This document shows, piece after piece, positions 10,985 through 22,209 of a DNA stretch of 64,000 nucleotides. This stretch comes from Kingdonia uniflora. Its lineage: Eukaryota > Streptophyta > Magnoliopsida > Ranunculales > Circaeasteraceae. The position numbers and the translations under genes are program-made. Position 1 is the stretch's first letter, and every line of letters begins with the position of its first letter. The stretch is from contig JACGCM010001793.1 of the NCBI GenBank assembly GCA_014058105.1, forward strand, positions 1,550,001-1,614,000, written 5' to 3'. The notes below the pieces were generated by a model, which worked only from the letters and a program-made list of their open reading frames with translations, ran no database searches and was not told where the DNA came from.

Positions 10985-12150
10985 TGTTATCTGTAAAAAA
11001 ATTCAGTTGAGCTGTGTTCCATGGATATTTAAGCTGGATTTTATCTTCAGTCATTAGCCAGTAAGTCCCGCTATCTGATTTGTCGCTGACAATGTAGAGC
11101 CCTTCATAGTTTTCAGACAATTTGTCAGAAGTATTAGGTTGTGTACTTTCTTGGATTCATCGAAGGACAAGTTCGCTAATACCAAACTTTCTCTTTTGCA
11201 CTTTTTTGTTGTAAGCTTTTTTCAACATGTCATGGTATCGCCCAAAGTTTACAATAGCTTTGTCTCAGGTTTCTTCGATCCAGTTTAGGTTGTAGAGGAA
11301 ACCTAATTCATTGTCTTCATCAGTAATTTTTCTTCGACCACTTGGTAGATCGAGGTCTGAGGGTATGACTGCTTTAGTGTCGAAGGCCGTCATAAATGGA
11401 GTATAGCCTATGGAAGTTCGAGGAGTAGTCCTGTTTGCCCAGAGAACATTAAGTAGTTCGTTGAACCATCTTCATTTCTTTTCGTCGAGGCGTTTGTGCA
11501 GACCCGATTTTATGCTCTTATTGATGGCTTCAGCTTGTTCGTTGCCTTGAAGATAGTATGGTGTGGAAGTTGATAGCTAAATTTTTTACTTATGGAGGAA
11601 AGCGAGGACTTTAGCGCTGATGAATTACTTGCCATTGTCAAAGCGTATCATTTGTGGGCAGCCAAACCTTGTTATTATGTGTTCCCAAAGGAAATTGATG
11701 ACTTCATTTTCATCGGTATGACATAGAGGAACTGCTTCGACCCATTTTGTGAAGTTGTCAGTGACTACAAGGACGAACCTTCGGTTTCCCAATACTAGAT
11801 GGAATGGTTCAAATTTGTCGATTCCCCATCGTTTGAATGGCCAGAGGACATTGCTAATGTGCAAGTCAAGTACTGGACTTTTGATATCTTTAGTGTGGAT
11901 ATGGCATTTATAGTACTTACATACAAATTCTTCGCAATCTTGTCTCATCTTCGGCTAATAGATTCCTTGTGTGAACGCCCGTTGGGCTAATGATCTTCCC
12001 AAAGCATGGGCTCCACATATACCTTCTTGAAGTTCTCTGATTTTGATCTGAGCCTGATTTTGAGATATGCATTCAGTAAGGGGTCCTCCTCTGGTGATAC
12101 GATATAAGACTTTATCTTTAACTATAAACCCAGGGCATTTGGCCAAAAGT
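10985..12150 (-). pseudogene. Element E integrase
   Basis: Role: insertion of element cDNA into the genome. The zinc-binding part (CKYYKCHIHT pattern, about 11915-11885), the first catalytic Asp in the WGIDKF pattern, the second in IRFDNG, and the Glu in QAEAINKSI (about 11560-11530) can all be read, though not in one frame. Stops and a frameshift near 11625 break it. The C-terminal part runs to a PWNTAQL word near 11010-11040, as in D. It ends against the palindromic spacer. Confidence 0.8.
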
Positions 12151-12300
12151 CAACGGGATTCTTCTTTATTACTCTGGAGGATGTTGGAGTTGAGGTATAC
12201 AAAGAATGGTTTTCACCAGTCGTCAGGTTTTCATCTTCAGTAATAGTTATTTGCATTGTTGACTGTATATCGAAGCTAAAATACTCGATGATTTCGATAT

Positions 12301-12710
12301 CTAAAGATCATTTTCACTATCTCCCAGCATGGCGGCGGTGTAAGCCAATGCGCCAGCATGGCAATTTTCTTGTCGAGGTAAGTAAGAGATCGATGCTTGT
12401 CTAAATTTGTTCATTTTTTCTTTGACAAGGGTTGCATAATCAACCATTTTTCCTAATGTGGGGAACATTTTGTTGTAATGATTGGCCACGATTAAAGATT
12501 CGACGTAAACTGCTATATCTTTCGCACCAAGTGCGAGTGTGAGATCGATTCTGTGAAGGATACCTTCATATTCAGTCTTATTGTTTATGGCAAAGAAGTT
12601 TAGTTTAATAACTTTCTCAAGACAATGATAGGATGGTATAACGAGGACGATTCCAATTCCCGATCCTCGTGCTCCAGCTGATCCGTCTGTATAAAGTCAT
12701 CATCTGATAC
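12301..12710 (-). pseudogene. Element E second (archaeal-type) RNase H
   Basis: The pattern DGSAGARGSGIGIVLV, then TEYE, is the aRH signature that defines Tat-lineage gypsy elements; the domain lies between the ordinary RNase H and integrase. The C-terminal part is the 62-residue frame at 12301-12489, ending in the YLPRQENCHAGALAY pattern (the usual ADALA Asp reads Gly). Frame breaks occur near 12500-12600. Confidence 0.75.
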
Positions 12711-12879
12711 TTTGCAACCATGCATCTAGTTCGGTAATTAAGTCATCTGCAAAAATTTCTTTGAGTTCTTCCTAATCAGGGTCTTTTACTGGAAAGTCTG
12801 GCAAGAAATCAACAACTGCTTATCCCATGACAGATATCTAGGGTTCGAAGGAGATTTCATATTTACCAAGGAAAACATA

Positions 12880-13200
12880 CTATTGTTGGATTCGTCGTGA
12901 TTTTTCTTTTTTCGAAAGTACCAGTTTGAGGGGATACTTAGTAATGATTCTGATGGGATGGGATTGGAGGTTTGGAAGAAGTATTTAAGTGCTATAGACC
13001 AAGGCGAGTAGTTACTTTTCTATTATTGTGTATCCTATTTTAGCAGGCATGATGGTCTTGCTGATGAAATAGATTGGCTTTTCTAATCCTTCATCTTCCC
13101 AAATAAGGACGAAACAAATAGACTCTTCAGTTGTGGATAAGTACATCGTTAGTGTTTCGCCATTAACTGAAGTACTCATTATAGGAGGACACCTCAAGTA
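12880..13200 (-). pseudogene. Element E RNase H
   Basis: Role: removal of template RNA during reverse transcription. The frame at 13012-13197 carries MYLSTTEESICFVLIWE and KPIYFISKT, the usual Tat-type RNase H pattern after RT. It continues in broken frame towards 12880 with the LRP-F--HPI and PL--VL-K words. The first catalytic Asp position reads Ser/Thr-rich, as in D. Confidence 0.7.
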
Positions 13201-13263
13201 CCGTTTAAGATCATGGAAGGCTAACTCACAGTCAGGTATCCAAATGATCTCCTTGTATTGTTT

Positions 13264-14310
13264 CTATGAAAGTATAGTAGGATTGTCATGAAGAAAGAGG
13301 TAAAGAAGTTTGCATAGATCAAATGACTTAGAGATGAATCTGTGATGAGCGGCGATCTTGTTTACAAATTTTTGGACATCCACCTTTGTTCGCGTAGATG
13401 GCATTACGATGAGTTCCTTGATTTTCGTAGGATCAATTTCGATTCCTCTTTTGCAGACCAGGTATCCTATAAATTTACCAGATGCAACACCGAATTGGCA
13501 TTTCTCTGGGTTGAGTTTCATCTGGTATTTGTGAAGGATATCGAAGTTGGTTTGGAGGTTGCTAGAATGATCCTCGAGCTTCAAACATTTATAGATCATA
13601 TCATTGATGTAGACTTCCATGATTTTTCCTAAATGATCTTTGAACATTTTATCGACAAACCGTTGGTAAGTAGCTCCTGCATTCTTTAACCCAAAAGGCA
13701 TCACTGTGTAACAGTAGAAACCCCTTTCAGTAATAAAGGTTGTCTTTTCTTGATCATCTTCTGCGAGTGGAACTTGATTGTAGCCGGAGGCTGCATCCAT
13801 CATGGAAAGAAGTTTATGCCCTACGACGGAGTCGAGGAGTTGCAGAATTAGTGGGAGAGGAAAACTATCTTTCAGTGTAAATTTGTTGGGCTCTATGAAG
13901 TCAACACAAACCCTGATCTTCCCATTTTTCTTCGGAACTGCCATAATGCTAGAAACCTACTTTGGATACTTGGCTTCTCGAATAAATCTTATGCAAAGGA
14001 ATTTATCAATATCTTCGTTTATGGCTTCGCGGAGGTGGTGAGCTAAGTTTCGACATTTCTGTATGACTATTTTAATGTCTGGAAGGAGGTTTAGTCTATA
14101 GCACACGATTGATGGATCAATGCCTGGAATTTCATGGAAAGTCCAGGCAAAGATGTCGATGTTTTTCTTTAGTAGTTAGATCATGGTTTCTTTTTCATCG
14201 GTTGACAACTAAGAGTTGATGAAGGTGTGACACCCAGGTCCATCGAGTTCAATGGATTCAACCATTTCTGGGTCATGCTGCTCGAATGTGGGGGGGTGTT
14301 TCATGCTGTA
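13264..14310 (-). pseudogene. Element E reverse transcriptase (longest surviving ORF)
   Basis: The 226-residue frame (13944 to 13264) holds the core: VPKKNGKIRVCVDF, MMDAASGYNQ, the VMPFGLKNAGATYQRFV block and VEVYINDMIYK-like catalytic loop. The catalytic Y-x-D-D reads Y-I-N-D, which should abolish polymerase activity. The upstream part (to about 14310) is in frame through FIREAKYPK, then a TAG where D has Trp. D's copy keeps YIDD at 16741-16752. Confidence 0.88.
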
Positions 14311-14379
14311 GTTGCTATACTTTAAAAATTATGTTGTATGAGAGTTAGTGGTGGTATTCTTGCACATACATGCAACTGC

Positions 14380-14700
14380 TTAAATACCTTTGATTTCGTA
14401 GATGTCATGATCTATCAGAAATCTTAATACTAAATGATATGTAGAAGGTACTGCTTTGATCGAATGTAACCAACTACATCCCAAAATTCCCAAATATTTG
14501 GACTCAGCATCGATGACTAGGAATTTAATGAATGTGGTTTCTAATCCTGGTTGAACTGGCAAAGTAATTTCTCCTGTGGAAGATTCTTTCGAACCGTTGA
14601 AGCCGGTGATTGCTATTGAGGAAGCTTTCAAAGAAACTTTGAGTCCTAGAACTTTAATTAGAAGAAACGTATACAGGTAGTCTTGTCCAACTTTAAGCAT
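14380..14700 (-). pseudogene. Element E aspartic protease (active-site segment deleted)
   Basis: The 106-residue frame matches D's protease: KVLGLKVSLKAS, ITGFNGSKESS, EITLPVQPGLE and KYLGILGCSWLHSIKAV. The segment that should hold D-T-G-S is missing: the frame jumps from DYLYTFLL to the VLGL stretch. It is therefore an internally deleted pseudogene. Confidence 0.8.
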
Positions 14701-14749
14701 TATGACGAGAGGGTTATCATGAGGATCCGATAGAACATTTTGAATTGCT

Positions 14750-15955
14750 TGAGCTGGGAAGAAGTTTCAATGATTTATCCGAGGAGGTCATTTTGCAACA
14801 AGATGTGATCTGATTGTCTTGTTTCCTTTTCTTTCCTTTTTGAATCTCCATCATATAAAGGTGGCGTGCTTGCCCCTGGCCCTGATTTTTTTCAATGTCT
14901 TTGTTCTTTATCTCATCCTCGAAGAACTTTTGGATGTCGATGACATAATTAGGAAGCCTTCCTGCTAATAGGATACGATGAAAGATTCGAATGAGAGACT
15001 AGCAATTGTCAGTTTTGTAACTATGCACATTGTGATATTGACATAAAGGTTTATTGGTGATGTTGGGAATTGTTTGTGGTGCTTGATGACACTCATCTCC
15101 CTTTATTATTGTTAAGATAACAGAGTGAGTCATTTTCATTGGGGGTAGAATTGGGACGGGGCTGTCGGGTCTCCCGTCCTTTCTCCTGTTATTGTCGGTA
15201 TTTCTGCCGCGTTGCTTGGGTGCTTTAGTAGTGGTCAACTTTTGGGGTGGAAAAGAAGTTGTTAATCAAGAATGGATGACAGAGGAGCTTTTCATTTTAT
15301 CTTTCTTGGATCGTTTTAGTTCGATGCAGTTATTAACTACATCAATCATTTTTGCCACCGTTCTGGGCTTATGATGAGTAAGCTCTTCTCGAAGCTTAGA
15401 ATCGATGTGCAGGGATGAGGTGGAGGCTGGAACGACGATTTTGGCATATGAGTTCCCAATTTTCTATGTTTCCTGTGAGAAACGCTTGTAAAAGCTTTCC
15501 AAGGTTTCTTTTGCGCCTTGCTTGAAGAAGAACAAGGAATCCACAGTGATCTCTTTCTCCTTAACGTGAGCGTAATTGGACTCGAATAGACATTGCAACT
15601 GGCTGAATGCGGTGATGGAGCCTTCTTGGATTGTATGGAACCACCTGCATAGTATGTGGTCGAGTTTGAAATATAATCCCACTTCGGCTTTGAAATGTCG
15701 AACATCGGTAAGCGGGTCAATGAGGCCTGCATATTGAATTAACTTTGGCATATAGAAATTGCCTGGAATGGGCATGACTTCGAGGTGAGGGGAGATGGGG
15801 TTTGTCTCGATTCTGCCAAGTGTAGACCTTCGGCTAGGGATTTCAGAGTATATGGCCTGGATCCTATTATTTAGATTGTCCAAGGTGGCAAACTATCAAA
15901 AAGAAATTGGTAAGGTTACAATTTGTGGATCAAAATCTCTATGTCCTTCTGGCCC
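14750..15955 (-). pseudogene. Element E gag-like gene, lacking its start
   Basis: The frame at 15464-15883 (139 residues) carries the plant gypsy gag pattern: NPISPHLEVMPIPGNFYMPK, RWFHTIQEGSIT, then a run ending FYKRFSQET. A degenerate zinc knuckle (CQYHNVHSYKTDNC) lies at the end of the frame 14999-15238. It is cut near 15955-15967, where D sequence resumes. Confidence 0.75.
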
Positions 15956-15966
15956 CAATCAAGGAA

Positions 15967-16960
15967 AGTAAAGCAGTTGCGCGTATGAACGAAAATTCTA
16001 CCACCAACTCTCACATGGTAAAAAATTTTAAAGCATAGCAATTGCAGAAGGAAATGCCCTCCACATTCGAGCAACATGACACTGTGGTAGTGAACTCCAT
16101 TGAACTCGATGGGCCCGGGCGAAATACCTTTATTGGCTCAAATCTGTCATTCGGAGAAAATGAAACCATGATCTAACTTCAAAAGAAAAACATCGGCATC
16201 TTTGAATGCTATTTTTAAGAAATGCCCAACATTTATCCCTCAATCGCATGCCACAAGCTCAACCTTTTTCCAGACAACAAAGTAGTTATGCAGAAGCGTT
16301 ACAATTTAACCCCCCGCCCTTGCAAAGCCATAAATGAAGAAATTGATATACTCCTTCGTGTAGGGTTTATTCGAGAAGAAAAATATCCCAAATGGGTTTC
16401 TAACATAGTGGTTGTCCCAAAGAACAATGAAAAAATTAGAGTCTATGTCGACTTTACAGAGCCCAACAAGTTCACACCGAAAGATAACTTTCTTCACCTG
16501 CTGATCCCACAACTCCTCAACTCTGTAGCAGGGCATGAACCTCTCACAATGATGGATGCAGCCTCCAGTTATAATCTGGTTCCTCTCGCCGAAGAGGACC
16601 ATGAAAAAATACCATTTTACACAAAAAGAGGTCTCTACTGCTACAAAGTAATGCCTTTTGGATTAAAGAATACAAGAGCCACTTATCAACGTTGGGTTAC
16701 TAAAATGATTAAAGATCACTTGGAAAAAATCATAGAGGTATACATCGATGATATGATCTATAAAAGCTTAAAGCGAAAGGATCATTGCATCAACCTACAA
16801 ACCATCTTTGACATCCTACGTACTTACCAAATGAAACTTAACCAAGAAAAATACCAATTTGGTATTGCAAATTTTTGGGCCATTTGGTAACTAAAAGAGG
16901 AATAGAAATCGATCTGGCACAAATCAATGCACTCATGGCAATGCCATCTCCTCGAACCAA
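15967..16960 (+). pseudogene. Element D reverse transcriptase (resumes after E)
   Basis: From 15967 the sequence aligns with the region 3' of E's protease and then RT. The 222-residue frame at 16222-16890 holds VVPKNNEKIRVYVDF, MMDAASSYN, YCYKVMPFGLKNTRATYQR and the catalytic YIDDM (YIDD codons at 16741-16752), which is intact. A frameshift near 16870 (QFGIANFWA) and stops upstream (near 16040 and 16215) break the polyprotein. Confidence 0.87.
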
Positions 16961-17099
16961 AAAAGATGTATAGAAGCATGTTGGCAAGATTGTATCTCTT
17001 CACAGGTTCATTTCCAAGTCATCTGATGATTGCAAACTTCTTTACCTCCATCTCCGTAGAAATCCAGCTCCAATCTTCTAAAAATAACCCAAAGAAATC

Positions 17100-17460
17100 A
17101 TTTGGACACCCGATTGTGAGTTAGCTTTCCAAGATCTCAAAAGATACTTAGGGCATCTTCCCATAATGAAAACTCTTGTCGATGGCAAAACAATGATGAT
17201 GTACTTATCGACTACAGATGATTACATTAGTTATGTCCTTATTCGGTACGTCGATGGTGCGGAAAAGCCAATCTACTTCATCAGCAAAACTCCCATGCCT
17301 GCTGAAATAAGATATACAACAGCCAAAAAGCAGCTCCTCGCCTTAGCATACAGCTCTCAAAAACTTTTTCCTTATTTCTTGGCTCATCCCATCAAAATCA
17401 TTACCAAGTTTCCCCTCAAACTTGTACTCTCCAAAAAGGAAAAATCTTGAAGAGTTTATC
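17100..17460 (+). pseudogene. Element D RNase H
   Basis: The frame at 17166-17450 has MMYLSTTDDYISYVLI, EKPIYFISKT, AEIRYTTAKKQLLAL and LFPYFLAHPI, the usual order in Tat elements. The leading catalytic Asp position is replaced as in E. A stop at 17448 is followed by the linker to the second RNase H. Confidence 0.75.
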
Positions 17461-17639
17461 AATGGTCTGTATTTATCGACAAATATGACATCTCCTTTGA
17501 GCCTCAGATATCGATCAAAGGATAAGCAGTAACTGACTTTTTAGTTGATTTTCTAGTTGAAGACCCAGAATGGGAAGAACTCGAAGAAGTACTGGTTGAT
17601 AACTCAATAGTAGAACCAGATGGTTGGTCACAAAGTACA

Positions 17640-18010
17640 GGATGGAAACTCTTTACTGACAGATCTGTTAGACTACGAGGATCAAGAATCGGCATTGTTC
17701 TTGTTATACCATCTAACCATCAAATTGAGAAAGCAATCAAACTCAAATTTTACGCGACCAACAATAAAATAGAGTATGAAGCTATCTTACATGGACTAGA
17801 TCTCTCTATATCCCTTAGAGCTGAAAAAATTGCTAACCATTATAATAAAATATTTAAAACATCAGGCAAGATGGTCAAGTATGCAGCTTTGGTCGAAGAG
17901 AAAATGAAGAAATTCAAAATAGCCACAATCTCTTATCTCCCACAAGCTGAAAAATGCCACGCTGACGCATTAGCATACATAGCTACAATGCTTGAAGAGA
18001 GTAAAAAGAG
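17640..18010 (+). pseudogene. Element D second (archaeal-type) RNase H
   Basis: GWKLFTDRS, RGSRIGIVLV, ATNNKIEYEAILHG, and the terminal YLPQAEKCHADALAYIA make up the aRH pattern with Asp, Glu and the terminal Asp readable. A gap after RAEKI removes the third catalytic segment (usually VYVDSQL). Presence of this domain is the main reason to assign D to Tat. Confidence 0.8.
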
Positions 18011-18049
18011 AACTTTAGACATCAAACTCATCAAAAACTCTACTCTTGA

Positions 18050-19330
18050 AGTAAGCTACATAATGCAGATCAATGTTAATGAAGATAAAGATCTTGAAGA
18101 TTGGATAAGACCATTCTATGCATACCTCAATTCCGATATCCTCCCACGTAACAAGGAAGAAGCCTGGTCACTCTTGGCAAAGTGTCCTCGATTCATAGTT
18201 CATAATAAAAGCTTATATCGCATAACAGGAGGAGGACTACTTATTGAATGTATCTCACAGAAACAAGCACAAATCAAAATTAGAGAACTTCACGAAAGTA
18301 TCTGTGCAGCTCAGATCTCAGGAAGATCAATCATTGGCACAACAGGCATTCATTCAAGGGTTATACTGGCTAAAGATATGACAAGAGTGTGAAGGCTTTG
18401 TCCGAAAGTGTTATAAATGCCAAATTCATGCTCAAGACATCAAAAACCCAGCCCTCGACTTGCATGCTAGCAATGTCCTTAGGCCATTCAAGAGATGGGC
18501 AATCGATATTATTAGACCTTTTCACCCAGCATCAGGTCACCGAAAGTTCGTTCTTGTGGCAACAGACTACTTCGCCAAGTGGGTCGAAGCAGTACCTCTA
18601 AATCACACTAATGAAAATGAAGTAATCAAGTTTCTTTTGGAACACATCATAACCAGATTTAGTTGTCCGCAAATGATACGATCTGATAACAATAAGCAAT
18701 TTATCGGCATTAAAATTCTTAGCTTCTTCCACAAATACAAGATTTAATTATATACTTCGGTACCATACTACCCTTAATGTAATGGAAAAGCTGAAGCTAT
18801 CAACAAAAGCATCGAGTTAGGGTTGCGCAAGCTCCTTGACGTGAAGAAAGGCAGATGGGCGGATGAACTACTTAGTATATTGTGGGCATAGCGAACAACT
18901 CCTCAAACATCTACTGGTTGTACACTATTCATGTTGGCTTTCGATACTGAAGCAGTCATACCTTCAGATCTCGATCTACCATGTACTCGAAGAAAAATTA
19001 CAGATGAACACAACGAACTTAGACTCCTCTGCAACCTCAATTGGATCGAAGAAACCTGAGACCAAGCCATTGCAAATTGGGGGCGATACCATGACACTAT
19101 CAAGAAAGCTTACAATAAAAAGGTCAGAAAATAAATATTTAGTATTGGTAACACTGTCCTTCGACGCATCGAGGACAGTACTCGACCAAAAAATTCTGAC
19201 AAGTTATCTCAGAACTGGGAAGGGTCGTATATTATCAGTGACAAGAATGGTAGTGGGACATACTGGTTAATGACTAAAGACGAAATACAACTCGAACATC
19301 CATGGAATACAACCCAACTAATTTTTTTAC
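18050..19330 (+). pseudogene. Element D integrase
   Basis: Linker and zinc domain (RELHESI..., CYKC at about 18408-18420), then the core with all three catalytic residues: Asp 18505-18507 (WAIDI), Asp 18685-18687 (RSDN) and Glu 18793-18795 (KAEAINKSI). That spacing, 60 and 36 residues, is normal for plant gypsy integrases. Frameshifts at about 18390 and stops at 18745-18775 and 18890 interrupt it. The C-terminal part ends near the PWNTTQL word at 19302-19322. No chromodomain is visible. Confidence 0.83.
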
Positions 19331-19880
19331 AAATAACCGCCATAACCGCATTTGAATAATTCAAATAAAGACGTCTTTACTATCATTTACATCTTTTTCA
19401 CTATTATTCGCTTAGTATCGATGCATACTTGACAAGTATGCATCCCAACTAACTTTCATCTCTTTGACAAACGCCTATCCAATTACAGGAAGACCTTGTT
19501 TACAATTCATTACTTATCAAACAAAACATGTCATGCTTTGTCCCTTTTTCTCAAAAACTTAGATATCCCATCGAGGTAAAACATCTGGTCATTATTCTAC
19601 ATTCCAAGGGCCATCACATGGCCCTCTTTTAATCATCTCAAATACTTGCTCCAAAGCAACACTATGTATATTATCTCCATTACTATCTAATGCTATCAAT
19701 CTTGTCGAATATAATACTTAACATAAATTTTTAAAAACTCTATGCATTTTGAATAAATTGCTTCTAAAATATTCTTTGACAAACATCAAAATAAAGCATT
19801 CAAGAAATAAACAAAAAATTGTTTGGGTCCCATCAACCATTTGTACATCTTTCATAAAATAAACACTTTTCAAGCATAAT
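19331..19880. other. Spacer between convergent integrase and U3 genes of element D
   Basis: Non-coding AT-rich sequence. Its only distinct structure is the perfect hairpin at 19420-19444. Stop codons of pol (about 19325) and U3 (19881) face each other across it. Confidence 0.6.
19420..19444. repeat. Perfect 11-bp-arm hairpin in D's convergent spacer
   Basis: Arms GATGCATACTT and AAGTATGCATC around the loop GAC. It is the same element that occurs three times in E (10760-10935). It could act as a termination or 3'-processing structure for either strand; that role is inferred only. Confidence 0.8.
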
Positions 19881-21521
19881 TTACTCTAAAGGTGGAGAAA
19901 TTGGGGTATCAACTTTCGCTGGTAAACCTGGAGTTAGCTCATCCAATATTTACTGCAGAAGAATACCCTCGGGAATGGTCACCATAGGAGCTTCAGGTAC
20001 TTCAGGAAAAACTGATTATCAGCAATAGCCAAACATTTATAAAAATCTTTTCTATCCTCCAACTCCTCGAACTGCCCAACAAAATTGGTTTTCATCTGCT
20101 TGAGAGCATCGATATTGGTTCGGTCACCTTCAGCCCTCACTTCATCGAGAACCTTAGAGTGTTCCACCTCCATCGCCCTAACAGCCAATGTGATCTGTTC
20201 ACAAACATCGCTCTCAAAATTAGCTTTCTCAACGCCAATTCCTCCTCCCTTTCCTTCGCGAGGTCGACCCTGATCTGCTAGACCTCCTTCCTCTTTTCCA
20301 TGTCCCAAGCTTTTTTTGCCTCATGAATAGCTACCTCATTTGCCATCTCGGCTTCAAGCTTCGCCTCAAATTTCTCTTTTTGCTCGATCAAATCTACTTT
20401 CTCCTTCACCAACTCCTTCTCGATATTCTTGTAGGTGAGAAGTTGGTTTGCCAAAGTACCAGCAACGAGAATGCAAGGTTTGGCCTCGATCAACAACTTC
20501 TTGATCTGTATTATAGTCAAAATATGAGTTTTCGAATGAGGCACCAAATTCTTTAATCGAATCAAAGCATAGAAATTCTTAACCTTACTCATGTTTCAGT
20601 AGCCTTCGATGAGGAAGGAAGATAGGCTTTCTGCCCCCAACCAAGAAATCATCAAACTTCACCTCAAGAGAGGTTGCCCCAGCAACATACGCCTCCATGG
20701 TTTGTTGGACCTCAGTGTTCGACTCCTCAACGAAAATCTTCTTCATCAAAATAGAAGACGCCCTCTTCTTTGGCAACAAATAAGTAGCCGATTTTGGAGG
20801 TCGACCATCCGAAATACCAGATGGTGTCAAATCAACTTTTTTTACCCTCCTCAGCAGGAGCTCTTTGAGAAGCCCTCTTCTGGGGAGGAATGGGAGTAGC
20901 AACCTGGCTAGCAACCCTCTTTTTCTTCCCCTTCCTGAAGGCTTCTGTCAGAAAAGCCTTTCTTTCTGTAGTTGCAGAATCTGTGGTAAAACTACAAAGT
21001 GACGGATTCTCAAGGGGCAAGCTCGAGTCTGAAGCTCTCTTATTCTTGGCCAACATTTTTCCGTCGATAACAGAAATTTCAGCTCCTTTAGCCCGAGTCT
21101 CTTTAATCCATCTTCTTGAAAAAGACTATCAACTTTCTCTTGGTCGATAACTAGGTTGTCGATCTGACTGTAGAAACCTTTTCTGATATTATACAGCTTT
21201 TCTATTACAGTCGAGGTTCTATCAATCTCCTTCAAAGCTGCACAAAAACAAGGAAACACAAGTTAGCCACCAATTTAAACTGGTACAAACTACATACAAA
21301 CTTTTACATACAAATTACATAACCACAAACCTAAGTAGAAAGTTTTTCTTTTCAGAGGTTCTCACGAGTTTTTCTTATCGAACTCGTAGTTGCCCGATAC
21401 AAAGAGACATTCCTTACAATACTGCCCTCCCGTCGATACCATTTCGTAAAATAGAGGTCTCATCAAAAATCTTGCCTAGTACATATATCCTAACTTCTGA
21501 GGATTTTGCTTTAATTTGTAG
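19881..21521 (-). pseudogene. Element D antisense gene U3, 3' half (split by element B)
   Basis: Minus strand, continuing from 37857. After a broken stretch (21521-21331), intron 2 is 21330-21238 (donor GTTTGT, acceptor CAG), followed by CAALKEIDRTS...IEKLYNIRKGF..IDNLVID, which aligns with E at 9008-9110. Intron 3 is 20583-20506. The last exon is Lys/Glu-rich coiled coil with the words KNIEKELVKEK and ending ...SPPLE-stop (TAA at 19883-19881). E ends in the same way (SPFIV-stop). Confidence 0.72.
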
Positions 21522-22132
21522 TGTAGGGACCTATCCCTCAATCTAACCTAATTCAAACTATTTCCAATTCGAACTGCCTCCATATCAGACTCGTGCATTT
21601 TACACGTAACATAAACAGTCAGCATTGACACCTATACCACAAACTAATGAAAAATGTGGGTCGAGTACAACAGAAAAGTGTGAACAAGTCAAAGATACAT
21701 ATTTCTTGTTTACTCAACAGTTATTCAGTCAACCGATACTTACCACATTATTCGGAGAGCGTGCTTCAGCACGATAACGAATTACGAGCAAGGTCAAAAA
21801 AAAGAAAAAGTTCCAGAAGAGACAAGGACCAGAAAATATATGAGAAATCACCAGGAAAACCATATTTTCTAAACTCTCATATACCAAAATTCTTATTTAC
21901 AAGATCAAGTATTTCTTGTTCGAGAGATCACTTGTAATAAGATATCAGCCTCAAGCAATAAAAGTTATTGTTACTAAAACCCTCAACTCGTGGTTATAGT
22001 TTTTTACCTATTCAGAGGTTTTCCACGCTAAATCACCTATGTCATTTCATACTTTACATTTTTTTATCACGGAAACATTGGTGTAAGAGCTAATTCCAAG
22101 CCATATCGAGCTTATGGAATTAGGCCATTACA
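21522..22132 (+). repeat. Element B 5' LTR
   Basis: Aligns end to end with 37245-37856 and 27-627. Its TATA region is degraded (GGTCAAAAAAAAG) compared with CTATATAAAG in the 3' LTR. Confidence 0.9.
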
Positions 22133-22134
22133 TT

Positions 22135-22152
22135 TGGTACCGTCTGTGGGAA
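22135..22152 (+). promoter_or_regulatory. Element B primer-binding site
   Basis: TGGTACCGTCTGTGGGAA starts two bases after the LTR, the usual position. It is the common plant gypsy motif TGG-ACCGTCTGTGGGAA and is clearer than D's copy. Confidence 0.8.
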
Positions 22153-22209
22153 AGAAAATATTTCTACGATATCCTAAGGAATGCATTCACTCAACTATCA
22201 ATTTAAATC

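Larger units (their letters stand above)
4766..15966 (-). mobile_element. Element E: minus-strand copy of the D family, 5'-truncated
   Basis: Read on the minus strand: gag (15.95-14.75 kb), protease, RT, RNase H, second RNase H, integrase, palindromic spacer repeats, then three oppositely oriented units (plus strand, 10.4-5.3 kb), polypurine tract (5267-5251) and 3' LTR (5250-4766). The order and sequence match D throughout. It lies inside D's protease. The 5' LTR, leader and start of gag are absent. At about 15955-15967 the gag sequence changes directly into D sequence downstream of the insertion point, so a deletion removed E's 5' end together with about 85 bp of D. Confidence 0.88.

Noticed and set aside
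13264..13944. 226-residue minus-strand ORF as a functional gene
   Set aside because: It is the RT core of element E with the catalytic loop changed to Y-I-N-D and broken frames on both sides; annotated as pseudogene.
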